Assembly: GCF_000150275.1 (NCBI RefSeq)
Contig: NW_002060943.1
Coordinates: 2,694,462-2,758,461 of the forward strand
From: Trichoplax adhaerens
Taxonomy: Eukaryota; Placozoa; Uniplacotomia; Trichoplacea; Trichoplacidae
Length of the DNA stretch: 64,000 nucleotides
Reading direction: 5' to 3'
Shown here: positions 1-12,601 of the stretch, in pieces
Numbering within the stretch: position 1 is the first letter of the stretch
Layout of the letters: every line of letters begins with the position of its first letter
Program-made: the position numbers and the translations under genes
The notes under the pieces: generated by a model
Database searches by the model: none
Told to the model about the DNA's origin: nothing
Seen by the model: the letters and a program-made list of their open reading frames with translations, nothing else

Positions 1-1
1 A

Positions 2-139
2 CAAATTTTTAAGCAATGGCAGCAATTAGTGAATATTGCTATGAAGGAATATATTTCTTATTTTGCCTGTAAAACAGTAAAATATTATTCATATTTAGAG
101 ATAAAATCAATTATTGAATTGGATATGGAATTATTATAA
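2..139 (+). CDS. Possible 3' end of a gene cut by the window edge
   Basis: An open frame enters from the left edge and runs 45 codons to a TAA at 137-139. The residue mix is not low-complexity (it includes KQWQQLVNIAMKEY), which is why I list it. I recognise no family. An open stretch this long arises by chance fairly often in DNA this AT-rich, so it may be nothing. Confidence 0.18.
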   Translation, partial: QIFKQWQQLVNIAMKEYISYFACKTVKYYSYLEIKSIIELDMELL

Positions 140-3100
140 TAATTTTTGACAACAGTCCTATTGATACTAATTGGTATTGCCTTAAAAGTAGAATATTATG
201 CCGTTACAATAATATATTTGCAGTAATTCTATTCTAATGAAGAATTTTGCCTCTAATAATGGCAGTAAAGTTGTGAGGAACTAAGCTAATACCATAATTT
301 TTTGATATACATAAATATTACTATCAAGTCTTTGCACTTTATAGGAACCTTGTGCTATTGCGGTAGTTTCTTTCCTCGGAAATTTATAAGATAGCTACGT
401 AATTCTTAGTAATACAAAATCTGTATAATGTCGTCATAACTTCATAATCCTATTATCTTTGTCTTTCATATACCGTAACCAAAGCATTTATTGACAAATG
501 TGAGCCGTTGGAAGGTTAAAATTTACAAGGAGCGATAATACAAGCCGTAATTATTACAGTATTTTAATTTCTTATATAGTAATAATAACGCTTACTGACT
601 GATGAGGACATTTATTTACCTGCCTTACCATTATTAAGCTGGTAATGATTAGCAAAACATATAATCATCCCTAAACCATGTTGATATAATCAGCCGGAAG
701 TAATATCAACCATGACGTTAATTCGGAACTATTACCACCCTCAATGTCAATATCACCGATAGCTAGCAGAAAAATAAAGTACAAGAGCATTGTAATCGTC
801 ATAAATAACTGCCTGTTTTACTTATGACTACTATGATAGTAAGATGAAAGTAAGCAAGTGTTTTGTGTTATTTAAGACCTTTATTAATTTGTAGATAGTA
901 ATAATTTGTATGGCGTTTTTGTCAACGATGGCTAAAGTAATACGAGTTTAGTATTATTTTTGAAAATTGATTGCTAATATTTGTAGATACTAATAATTTG
1001 TATGACATTTTTGTGAATGATGACTAAAGCAATACGGGGTTAGTATTATTTTTGAAAATTAACCTCTAATATGGATGTTTTATCGGTTCACTGCATCTCA
1101 GTTAAGCGCCTTATTTGTCATAATTTAAGACCTTATAATATTTACTGTAAATTCTTTTCCAGCTGATTTTATTAAGTTATTGATCAAATTGATGAAGATA
1201 AAGATCGATAGACATAAAAAAAAGTGGAAAGGGATGCATACTACGTCATTAATCTGTCAAAATTTACCTAACTCGATTCAAATTTTGAAACGATATTTAT
1301 AGATTCAGTATAGATGTTTTATTCACTTCCAAAATATCTTTCCACCACCGTCAGTCATATCGTATCCTCGGGAGCATTCGTCTTGTATGAAAGAGTGAAT
1401 ATGATTCTGGCTTTTGCTTTAGTTCGTCGTCTTGTATCTAACTACTACAGTATCTACTGCGCATCTGATATCGCGGTTATATATTAGGATTATGATGCCG
1501 TAGTACTTTTGTAGTGTAGCGTTGATATCTATCATACTTTTTCAAAATTTCTTTCCATTATTATCACTTTTACCGTAAACGATATAATATTATATTCATA
1601 TGGCTTAGTTAATAACAATCTAGCCAATTATTTGAATGCAGTGATTTTTTGACCTCGTAACGAAATCAGCTATTATGAAGGAGCACTTTTATAAATTTAG
1701 AGTAAACATTTCTCTCTCTTCCAATTTTTTCCTTCTATTATTATCGTCCTTATCAAATATAGCTTAGCTATTGCTATAATTAACATGCTGAACACTTAAC
1801 TTTCAAGAAATATGATGATAAAATATAGTATGAAAACTCAATAAACGCTAACATTGAAGAGCTATCTTAAAGAAATGCAAAATAAATTTTTAGCGTGCGA
1901 TTTAATCCAATTATAAATTATCTGAATTTAACTCTTCTATTTAAGCCTAACAACAGTGGCCATCATCTAACATTTAAGTAGAACATTAAGATCCATTCGC
2001 TTTTTAAATTCTTATCGATTATGATCATTATCTCTCTAGCGACAAAATTTCAATTTTCCAACGATAAACTTGTATAAAAATCTTCAGGACAATAGCCTTT
2101 AATTTTATTGTTGACGGACTATCTATATTGTTTACACCACATAAACGACTTTTGCATTTCGCATGATATAATCGGGTATGCAGCAATTAAAATGTCCTTG
2201 ATTCTTAATGATAAGATCTTATTTTGGTGTGTACATCCTTCATTGATAAAGATTTATATTGCAATAAAAAGTGTATGATATATTATCGATTAGTTTGATT
2301 GAATTAGGTCAATATATATGGATTTAAATAAAATGTTTCAGTTTCATCCAATAAATAAAATAATGTTCTACATTTTTATTTGAAAATATGGGTATAAGTT
2401 AAAAAATATACAGCTATTTTAAATATTTTATTACCCAAGAATAAACAAAATTTTATCAAATCACGAGATGTATATTTCGGCCATTTATCCGTCACAAATA
2501 ATTTCTATCTAACACTAGTACACACAAACATTTATATGCAATAAAAATTTCGATTTCTTAAAATTAGTTGCATTAAGATGTAGAGGATACTAAAGAACGA
2601 TTTCGTCCAAATATGGTTACTTGACAATTAGCTGAAATATAAATGATTTTAGGATTGCAGTATCCTTCACGTATTATTATTCAGATGTATAGTTTCGAAT
2701 TAAAGTTGGCTTTACCTCTAATCGCCTTGATAATCCTTCATCTAAATCTAATATATCAGGTATATTCAAATGGTATTCAATTATACTACCAAATTTATCA
2801 TCGAATTTACCGTAAGCTGATATTTCCGAATTATATCTGCCAATTAAGTTTGTTTAAAACCGAGGTTATGATTGTTATCTAATACTAACATTAATATAGT
2901 ATTGGATAAATTTATTGTTGTTTCAATTTTATACCGCAGCTGGTAGCCAGATAGAAATACAATTAAACGTAATATCTATAGTGAAGATTGCAGCATTGTG
3001 TCACTATGCTTCTAATTCAGATCAATCAAATGACCTATACAATTAGAAATGCCATTTGTAGCTCCAATGCTCTGAAGGCACTTTGATTATTCACAGAGGT

Positions 3101-3265
3101 ATACTTACAAATATTTGAAGGGCTTTTATGCAAACAAGTTATTGGTCAGGTCAGTAGTTCTCAATTATTGTAATGATAATCAGCAATTCTGTGGACAGCC
3201 AAGGTGTAAGACAGTGTGATATTGTATTATAAGTTGATGATATATTTAGTAATGTCTACCATAGG
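140..3265. other. No gene recognised
   Basis: AT-rich, with stop codons in all frames on both strands. Apart from the tandem repeat at 889-1072 I see no supported exon or RNA gene. A 79-codon frame at 2643-2882 has no recognisable motif and biased, hydrophobic composition; I treat it as chance. Confidence 0.5.
889..1072. repeat. Two-copy tandem repeat, 92-bp unit
   Basis: The unit starting near 891 is repeated from 983. Each copy carries the same landmarks in order: GTAGATA..TAATAATTTGTATG, a TTTTTGT block, a GATG/CTAAAG block, and TAGTATTATTTTTGAAAATT. The copies differ by scattered substitutions and at most a base or two of length. Confidence 0.85.
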
Positions 3266-3621
3266 TGTTGTGTTCAACATGTGATAGATATTCTCGTTAG
3301 AGACTTAAGTATTAAATATAGCTAGCTTAGTAACTGTAATCCTTTTGAAGAGGTGCACTACAGTGCTCACACAAGAGCTTCGCATGAAAGGTGTAAACTA
3401 TCCTGTATTTGAGATGCTAATACTGAAGTGTGTAGTAAGTAAAGGTGCTAAGTCTGTAAACGCGGAAAAGTATATAAGCGAGTAGTTTAGTATAAAAAGA
3501 GAGTTCTTTCTAATTAGAGGTCCTCAGCTAATCGATTACGTTGTACCTTCGTAAACGAGGTTTTGTACAATAAATCTTAATTTTCTAAAGTTTTGACGAT
3601 TCTTGATCTATCAACCTCACA
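3266..3621 (+). mobile_element. Candidate solo LTR of a retrotransposon
   Basis: The left end reads TGTTGTGTTCAACA, a short inverted repeat of the kind seen at Copia-type LTR ends, and the right end is ...CCTCACA. In between lie a TATA-like box (TATATAAG, 3471-3478) and, 98 bases later, AATAAA (3569-3574), the spacing expected for an LTR promoter plus polyadenylation signal. No primer-binding site follows and no polypurine tract precedes, so if real it is a solo LTR. Flanking 5-bp duplications do not match, which weakens the call. Confidence 0.28.
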
Positions 3622-6600
3622 CAAGATAATTATAATTTTTATATGGTTATATCATTGAAATTATGTCCAGTACTATGACAAAATCATATTCTTTGAATGG
3701 CTTGTTTGTACCTAAATGAATTTCATTGCTTGTGATTTCAAATAGAAGCTAGAAGTTTTTTATTATAATTACTGTTGCAATAGTGTCATATAGGCTTACA
3801 AATGATGGTGTGGCTTTTTAAAAAGTTACTTTTACATCAGCTACATGATAATTCTGCACGATTACCTCACCAAGTAAATCTTACACACTTTCCTTTTGTA
3901 GGCTTAATTGATTCTAATTTGATATTTAAATGATTAATGATATTTTTTCTCTAAAATTGAACATGTAGTTCTGATACCTTAAAGTGTAATAACTGCAGTT
4001 GCTTTCAGTGTGAAATTTTTCTTTCTTTTTACATTGTAAGTTTGAAACCAAAGACCAATTATAATTTTCACTAAAATAATGAGTCATAGTTATCAGTATT
4101 GTGCACTTATCGTTGATAGTTGATGGCTATTTTTTTAAATTTGTAAAATCTTATAACATTGTACAATGAGCCAACGATTTAATTTTAATTTACCTCTTCA
4201 TCTACTCTTTTTCCCTCTGATGCTTAAAAGTCATACAGGGTATGTATAGTCTATCTAAATTTAACAGGCTGATGTATCCCTATCTGTACCTTTTACTTGT
4301 GAAGATGAAGATTTTTCTCATGCATTCATCAAAATAAGCTAATAGAATTTGTAGAGAAAGTTTAGTTAATTAAATCAAACGACATCTTAAAATTGGTGTG
4401 ACTTTCTTCAGTTAAAGGTTGATGGAAATGAAATATATTTTATTCAAGATGGTTAATGACGAGAATAAAGCCATTTTTAAGCATATTCTATCAAACTATT
4501 ATTATTACATAAATAGAAACCAATATTATATTTTCCAATCTTGAATCTCACGATTTTATCATCCAATACACGCATTTTCAATAATCGCATAAATAAAATG
4601 TTCCAATCATATCATTTTCATGTATAACTTCAAGTAGTCCCTTATCATGCTAAATTATAATTTCAATTTAAGCCTAAAATTTCATTCTGATATTGTATTT
4701 TACTAATTTTAAAGTTTTAATACGCTAAATAGCTAAATCTTGGCTATATAATTAATGGATACCGCTAATATTTAAGCAAATTTAGCTAAAGTAAAGAGGT
4801 CATAGTAAAACTAATAGTCGATTTTTTGTATTCTTTTATTCTTCATACTAATGAACAGCAGGTGCAATAGATAGAGTAAATTTTTATTATTTTGTTATAA
4901 TTAAATCATTGAATAATATCATCAAAGGCATAACTGAAGGAGTAGATTTCAATAACTATCCAAAATTATAAACAATACCTTTAGCATTCTTTGAATTTAT
5001 TTGCTTCTATTACTTAACAATTATCTCATTTTTGATCAAACAGCCATAGCCCATCTGGTTTATGGGTCAAATTTACTGGTTATGGCAGTTAGTAGATTAC
5101 CTTTCCTTGACTGGAGTTACTACCAAATAAGTGATTTGTTGATTGTTAGTTATATCCTGTTGTAGTTATTGATTTTATAGTCCTGACTTTACTTAGCCCT
5201 GTTGTAGCTTATAAGTCAATAACGGTAAACAAATTCATTTATCTGCCTAAAGTAGCGGCTGTGTTAAATAATAATCGTATCGGTTACTCATAGCGATGGT
5301 TATTTTTTCAAGGAAGTAGACTTTTAATCTTAAATGGATATCATAATAAAATCACTATTGGCTGATAATCGAAAATGATTTACGTTAAATAGATATAACT
5401 GATAAGGTAAAATACAATCTTGATTTTTATTGATCTAATGTCGCATCGTTGAAACTTAATTTCTACAGTTTGTTATGAATTGAGATCACAAATAAAATAC
5501 GATCATTTTCTAACTTCTTTTCCTATTTATTTCTGCTTACCTATAGTGCTACAAGCATCAATCAGCTTATTATTGAAATGGTAAAAATCGAACAAGTTTA
5601 ATAGAATCGCGATAAAAATAACTATTTCAGTGGATTAGAAAGAAAGAACTGATCTTAATTCTCTGTAAGTAATGCAAGGTGCTTAGAGTAGATTAGCTAT
5701 GTTATAATTTTAATGTTAATATTCATATTAATTACCAGTTCTGTCACTTAAGGTATCTATCGCACCGGATTCAATTAAACGTAAAATTATCTTAAACTTT
5801 AATATAATAGCATTAGGGATTTTCGATAAAATTTGCTAATTACTTTACTATTACTTCAAAATCGACTTTATTTTATCATCAGACTAATACAAAGATGTTA
5901 AATTGGTAATCCTTAGCAATTTTAATTTTTAATGCTGTCTACCCTTACATTCTATATCTAAAGTTACGATCCTTAAATTGAAGAAATGTAGAAATGAGAG
6001 ACTGCCGAATTAATTACACGATCTATACCCTTTTCAATGCTATTGAACTCTCTTTGAAACCATATTTTCTATATTACGATCAAATGTTTTATTCACATAA
6101 ATCTATTAATATGAGCACATGAGCACAAATGCTGTGATTCTAAATTATCGACATTCTTTTCTATTTTCAATCTCTTCTCTTTCAATTACTTTATATGGGA
6201 TCAAGAAGTACTAAGTACGGTATTAACTTCACCGTTAAGAGATATTCATAACGTTTTCTTTCTTAGATATATCATACTAAGGCCGAAGTAATCTTCCGAT
6301 ATTAACTTAAATAGAAATTCATTATTTTTTGAAATAAGTTAAAGTAAAAAATCGATCGTAGTAGATTGCTCATCGAACGCAAAGAGAGTGATATGAGTTT
6401 GTATACGTATATGCAAATAATTATTTCCAGTAAATTGTTGTAGAAATAGGCAAACTGTCTACTTCCATTATTCCAACCGATAAAGTTGTTGGCTCATTTT
6501 TCTATATAAATTGACTTAAATAGAGAAGAAATAGATCAATCATGTAAATCTTTATACTAATATTAGTCTCAATACAGCGATCTTTCCGATCCAAATGAAA

Positions 6601-9600
6601 ATATTACGATTTATAATTAACGTAATCATATTGACTACTTTATATTTTGACTCTAGTCTTTTCTATAATAGTAGCTTTTGAGGTTATCATAAAGCCATAA
6701 ATAAACAAACATATGATAAAAGAGGTCGAGTAGACTTAAATTTACCATAAAAGAGAATATCACCCAGGTTTATAACTTTGCTTCCTTAAGCTAATAGAAG
6801 CGTAATCTTGCTTACATCTTTCTTCATATTTCTTCCTCATTGCTATTTTTAAAAACTGCCATTGCTGTCTAATCTAATTAATTCAAATTTTTTGCGTTCT
6901 TAGCTTTAATATCAGGTAATAATGTTACATCATTTTTTATTTTTCAAACATCTTGGAAATGAATATATTTTACAGTTCGGTGCGATTATCTTTTTGACCT
7001 GAACTAATTTTGAGTTACTATATTTTCGAAGTTATATAATATCAAAATAGAAAGTATCATGATCAAGAAAGTATTGAAATTCTGTTAAAATTACTTAACA
7101 GACGTATAATAAGTTTTTATAACAGCACCGGGTGGAACCATAGGTTTTAAATTGCAATGTATTAAAGAAATAATAAGTTCCATCCATTTGTTGCGATTTC
7201 TAGCAAAATACAGTATAAATTTGATACAATATACTACACATGCATTTTTTCATAAGATATCCCGGTATGAGTTATATTGTATATTCCTCTATCTTATAAA
7301 TAATATTAACTGATTGCATTGCTAGCGAAGATGTTCATGTTAGCAATACGAATGTTGAAGTATTAACTGAGGATAATTCTCAGCAAGTTCATTACAAGTG
7401 TGAAATTTAAGTTAGATATTTAATCTGTCTAGAAATGTCTCATATGCAGTAGTTTACGTAATAAAAATAACTCAAGGGTTATATTTTAGAATCAAATTAT
7501 ATTAATAATGGTATGGGATTGCTTTCATAAGAAGTAAATCGCATTTTTATGCCTAAAGGTGTAAGGATATTATTATGTTCGATTGGGAATTAATTATAAC
7601 TAGTTATACAATCATTTTGCAAAATTAATAAGGGAAATAGCTGCCATATACGATGGCAAAGTAATACGTGAAAGATCAAGTATCTGATCAAGCAGTATAT
7701 GACATAATAAGGATTTAAAATTATAAGATGCCCGCGGTTATAATTACAATATACTGCATATATGCAGCTTTAAAAAACCTACATGTTTTCAATAAGTGCT
7801 AGTTTTAAATCCATTTTAATATGACTGATTATGATCGGCTCTAAATGGGATAACAAAAGCTGAGAAAATCGTTGTTGCGTGGTATCCAAGCTAAATAAGT
7901 CGTCAAATAGCTCATAATTTACACTAGATGCTATCTTAAAATTGGAAGTTATAATCTTTCTCTCAATTGGACGAATGAATACTAGATATTGAGAAATAAA
8001 AAAATATGATCTCACTCAGGCTTTGGCAAAGATATCATCCTAATTAATAGTTAATTATGTTAGATTGATTAATTAATCAATAGCAGAGAAGATCGGAAAT
8101 AACTGTCATGTACAGTACTTCTCTTGTTTGATCTGCTTTACGAATTAGCTTTGCCTTTGCAGAATTCCAATTTAAGTGTTATGTAAAAATACGGAGATTT
8201 TATTGATATAAAATTGAGAGTGAAAACCTCTTCTCATTTTGCTGAACTGCCATTTCATTAGCCTATATCAATATGGAATTGCTGATCATCCTGTACTCTC
8301 CTCCGCATTACTCTTATTAAGATGATTATGTGTATATTATACATATATATGTAAGCAATAAAGATACTCTTGAAACTTATTCATTTACCAGATTAATCTT
8401 CCCATTTAGTTCTAACTCTAATCCTTTATACTATTTATCGACCTTTGATTATACAGTAAGTGACTAGAACAAGTTTATTAAAATCTCCATGAAGCGATAC
8501 TCAATAGAATAATGATGATAATTCAATTTAGTTTTATTTAGTAAATCCTAGAACTATTTTTATTTAATTTACAGTTTCACAGACAAACTATCTAATGCAA
8601 GATATCGACTCATGTTAACTAACATGACATTAAAAGATTATTCGGTCACTATCGCTAAGAAAGCAGTAATTTTTCTTGATGATGTGAATATATTCCTTCA
8701 AAATATTATCATAACAGCAATAGCTTCTAATTTTTATGATCGGTTTACTTTTTAGTGTGTGCAATACATCTTTCTGAATGGATTCCATGCTTAAAATCCG
8801 AAATGTAGTCATTTATAGGATATTGTACATGTATACAAGCAATTATCAATTCGATTTATGTTAATCCAGAATCATGTGATCATATTGATTACAAAATTTA
8901 CGTAAAATTATTAGATTTCAGTAACTTTATCAATTAAGTTTGCAATATTTAGGTCCATTTTGCAGTGTATGTTATTAAATAAATTGCAGTAATGTTTTCA
9001 GCTAATTTTAGTAGTACAGTAGGTGGCTAATAGGATGAAACAGCGCACTTGCACTGTTTCTAATATAAGAGTTGTATCACATACATTAGGGATTTACTCA
9101 AATTTGTTAATTCAAATTTTGGGTTACGTAAGTGAACCTACAGTAATAGTAGGAGACTATTACTCGGTCATTACAATTGCGTACTATTACACAAAATAAA
9201 TATAATATGGACTCTCTAAGGCGGTGAAAGATGCTAACTTACTTCATACATTTTACATATTTCGTTAAGGTATCTAAGTAATGACGATGCTGCTTTATAT
9301 GAAATACGTAAATAAGACCTGATATCTAATAATGACAAAATGACATTCGATGGAAATAAGAATAGTATAGTATGATGTCGGAGATTCTATAGTTATCTTG
9401 TACAGATTATTACATATATTTGTATATTTGCAAATGTATTATGTAATAAGTTGATTTGCAAATATAACAGCGTAAGCCATAGAGAGGCTTAGTAATGATT
9501 GTTACGCCGGAACGTATTAATTTTCACTACCCCTTAATGGCACTATTCTATCAGCGTGGGAATCATTTTTAATGAATACTTTGTAAACACGATACTGTGC

Positions 9601-11820
9601 AGGTGCTAGCCTTATCATGATTATCTCGAATAATATAGAATCCCTATCATTGGTCGTCGTTAGATTTAATGATCAATTTCTAGATGACATAGTAAACAGC
9701 CGGTAACAATAGATAAACTGGTCGGATGTAATTGGCATAATTAGGCTAATTAGTAGCATCACTAACATATACGGAACTAGCATCATTCTACTTTAATTTA
9801 ATATCGTAATAAGCTGATATAGTAAATTTGGTATAAAGACAAGGAACTACTTTAGTAGAACCTGTTTTGATTTCAATCATTGTACGCAACTAATAGAGAA
9901 GTAGAAATTGGATTTAATGGTTTCCGCTTGCTAGCTTTGATGTCTTTACGTGTATGCTTGGCGTGTATAAGAGTGATTTTCCATTTTTCTTGTAGCATTA
10001 AATTGATCCACATTAAACTTTGATACGGGATCATTAAGACTATCACAAAACATAATTTGCTTTAGGACAAGACAGTTCATTATAGTGTTAACAACATTCA
10101 GGTTTGCGCTTGATTTTTTCTATCCTAACGCCAAAATTGCACTATTCATCATAAAGTTTGCCAATTTTTATTATATCATGACGAATTCATTTGTCATCAT
10201 CAACTTTATTAATCATTATAGATATTTTGATAAAATAGCTTAGCGCTGGTGATGATTTGTCATGAAATACCGGAATATCTTTGCAAGAGATATCACTTAC
10301 TTTATCGATTTTTTTAAGCAAGGATTTTTTACACAGCTGGCTTCATAAAATTCCTGTTCTTTAAATCTTTAAATTATTCCTAGTTGTGAATAGCGTGCCC
10401 ATGATATTTTAAAATGATCTTTGTATTCCTTTCTCAAGTGTATGAATAACAACAATTAGGATGTAGATATCGATTTATAATTTGTAGCCCATGAATATTC
10501 CAGCAATATCAGATCTACAGCGAAAATAATTTAATACAAACTGAAAGTATCAATTTCCGTGGAAAATATTATAATAATATGCGTAAGCTTGCTTTTAATA
10601 ATGCACATCTTTTAGTCTTAAGAGAATAACAGTACAGCAAATTATACCAATTTCAATTAATAAACTTATTCTCTAGTCTATAATTTACGTTGCCTATAGT
10701 TTATTGCTATAATATCCATCATTTTCGTTATATCTAGAGATGATTTAAATAATCTACCATTGATTAAAACAGCTTAATCATAGGCAACGGATACTAATGA
10801 TGCCTTTTTAATCAAGGTACCCGACTGTATTTTGCTATAGTACATTATGAGAGTTATTTTTTGAAACTCAAAAATGTTTTAAATTCTTAGTCAACTATTG
10901 ATGGAACGAAACGCGAGTAGTACGTACATAGACCTCACTAACACGAAGTTATATGATTACTCTAACTTTATAGTATCATCACTAGCTTTACAAATCATTG
11001 ATACTAACTTGGCTTCCATTACGCGATGATACGAGTACATTTGTTTTATTTTTAATATTCCTTCGAAGGTTAACGATAAATGATTGTGAATATTTACTTT
11101 AACTCCGTAAATTATTATGTATTTTGATTTTAGGAGATTAATTAGCTGTCCTGTTCTTTTATGGATATTTCCATCGTTTTCTTTCCTCAGTTTTTCTTTC
11201 TACGATTAATAATATCGCAATAAAATTTCGCTATTGAATACGTACTTATAGAGAAATTTGTGACGATAATAATGATAGTAATGTTCATGCTATAGTAATG
11301 GAACATCCAAAAATAATTTTCGACTCCAAGTATTTTAAGAGTCCAGTTAAAGCTTTTATATTACAATTATTTAGTTTGCGCCAAATCCGCTACAGATATC
11401 TTGTTATTCCATAAGTATTTGATAGTATTATATAGGCCTGTTATTTTATTATTTGCCCTTATTTACTTAAATATCTAACATTACTTCATTTGGTAGACCT
11501 TATAAAGGAAAATCAATCAGTCTAACAGTATGTACAGACAGCGCGGTATGGGATATATTTTGATCAAGTAAACTGTTGACAAAGGCATCAATCTGTCTAC
11601 TAGGGTTACTGTATTAACTAGAGAAAAATTTCATAAAAATGTAAATTAAAAGTATTATCGAAATGCTCTCTACTCCTAAAATAATTTCCGAAATTCCAAT
11701 GATTTATCCTAATCTAGCTCATTTTCTCTAGCGTCATTTGTGAATGCCCAATGTTGATATGTTATAAAATATATTTTTAATTGATATACTACGTTACATC
11801 ACTACTTCTCTAATTTCATA
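3622..11820. other. 8-kb stretch with no recognised gene
   Basis: I read both strands for spliced exons. A few short open stretches have splice-like ends, for example minus 9308-9246 (16 codons before GTAAGT) and minus 8003-7779, but none joins in phase to a neighbour or resembles a family. The stretch is long for a genome as compact as the rest of this window. It may be intergenic, a large intron, or decayed transposable elements. Confidence 0.4.
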
Positions 11821-12117
11821 ATGCAATTGGCGCTAACTAATAGAATATTAAAGCAAAAATGTCGATTACATGAAAGCAGTAAGTGTTCAGTTAGATCAAT
11901 ATTTTTCTAATAAATGCTCTTTTTCATATTTGACCTTTCTAGACTTCTGCATCTTATTGTTTGCGATTTGCAGGCCAATTATGGTTAACGAAGTACTTTA
12001 GCAAGTAAAAATTATTAAAACCAGTGCATAGACTCTGATCTAATTTTTGGAAACGCGGAAAAGACATTTATTGGAACTAAAGCCGTGAATGATATTGAAT
12101 TTATAGAAAACACCTAG
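11821..12117 (+). CDS. Possible small two-exon gene, 48 residues, function unknown
   Basis: Exon 1 (11821-11878) starts with ATG, encodes MQLALTNRILKQKCRLHES, and ends at a good donor (A/GTAAGTG). Exon 2 (12029-12117) follows a TAG acceptor and completes the split codon in phase. It reads through ..FGNAEKTFIGTKAVND.. to a TAG stop. The join is phase-consistent and the composition protein-like, but both exons are short and I recognise no family. It lies about 480 bases upstream of the ADAM gene on the same strand. It could be a small protein, the 3' part of a longer gene, or chance. Confidence 0.28.
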
Positions 12118-12601
12118 ATTTCATAGTGTATGGTAAATAACACCTAATGCCTTCTACTGGGGTAGTCCGATTAACTGGGGCATAAAAGTATTTTTAATGT
12201 ATTTGGCTTCTAATTAGTACATCCCATAAAGCTAGACGTTCCTCTCTCTAGCTGATATTGACTAGAAAGATCTGCTTTATTATAAATCAAGCCAAATAAG
12301 AGATTAATGAAATTTAACGATTGCAAACCAAGTTGAGCAGTTTCTTCTTCAAAAAATACGACAATAAAATCACCATATACGATATTAGCCTATTTAAAAG
12401 GTCATTTCAACATTATATGCGGCTTCATATGATACAATTATACCTCAAACTTGCGTAATATATATATATGTTACTATATACTAATTAAATGTTGGATTAC
12501 TTCAGCTATTTTGTTTAATACAAGGCAAGATAAATATTAAACCGTAAGCTTCTTTTCTTTTGAACACAATTTGGTGTTAAAGCTAACGCAATTTTACCAA
12601 T
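12118..12601. other. Probable promoter side of the ADAM-like gene
   Basis: No coding signal. It contains an AT dinucleotide run near 12460-12480. As the sequence directly 5' of an intronless gene it should hold the promoter, but I see no definite element. Confidence 0.4.

Noticed and set aside
2643-2882. 79-codon plus-strand frame
   Set aside because: Ile/Leu/Tyr-rich low-information composition, no motif and no splice partners.
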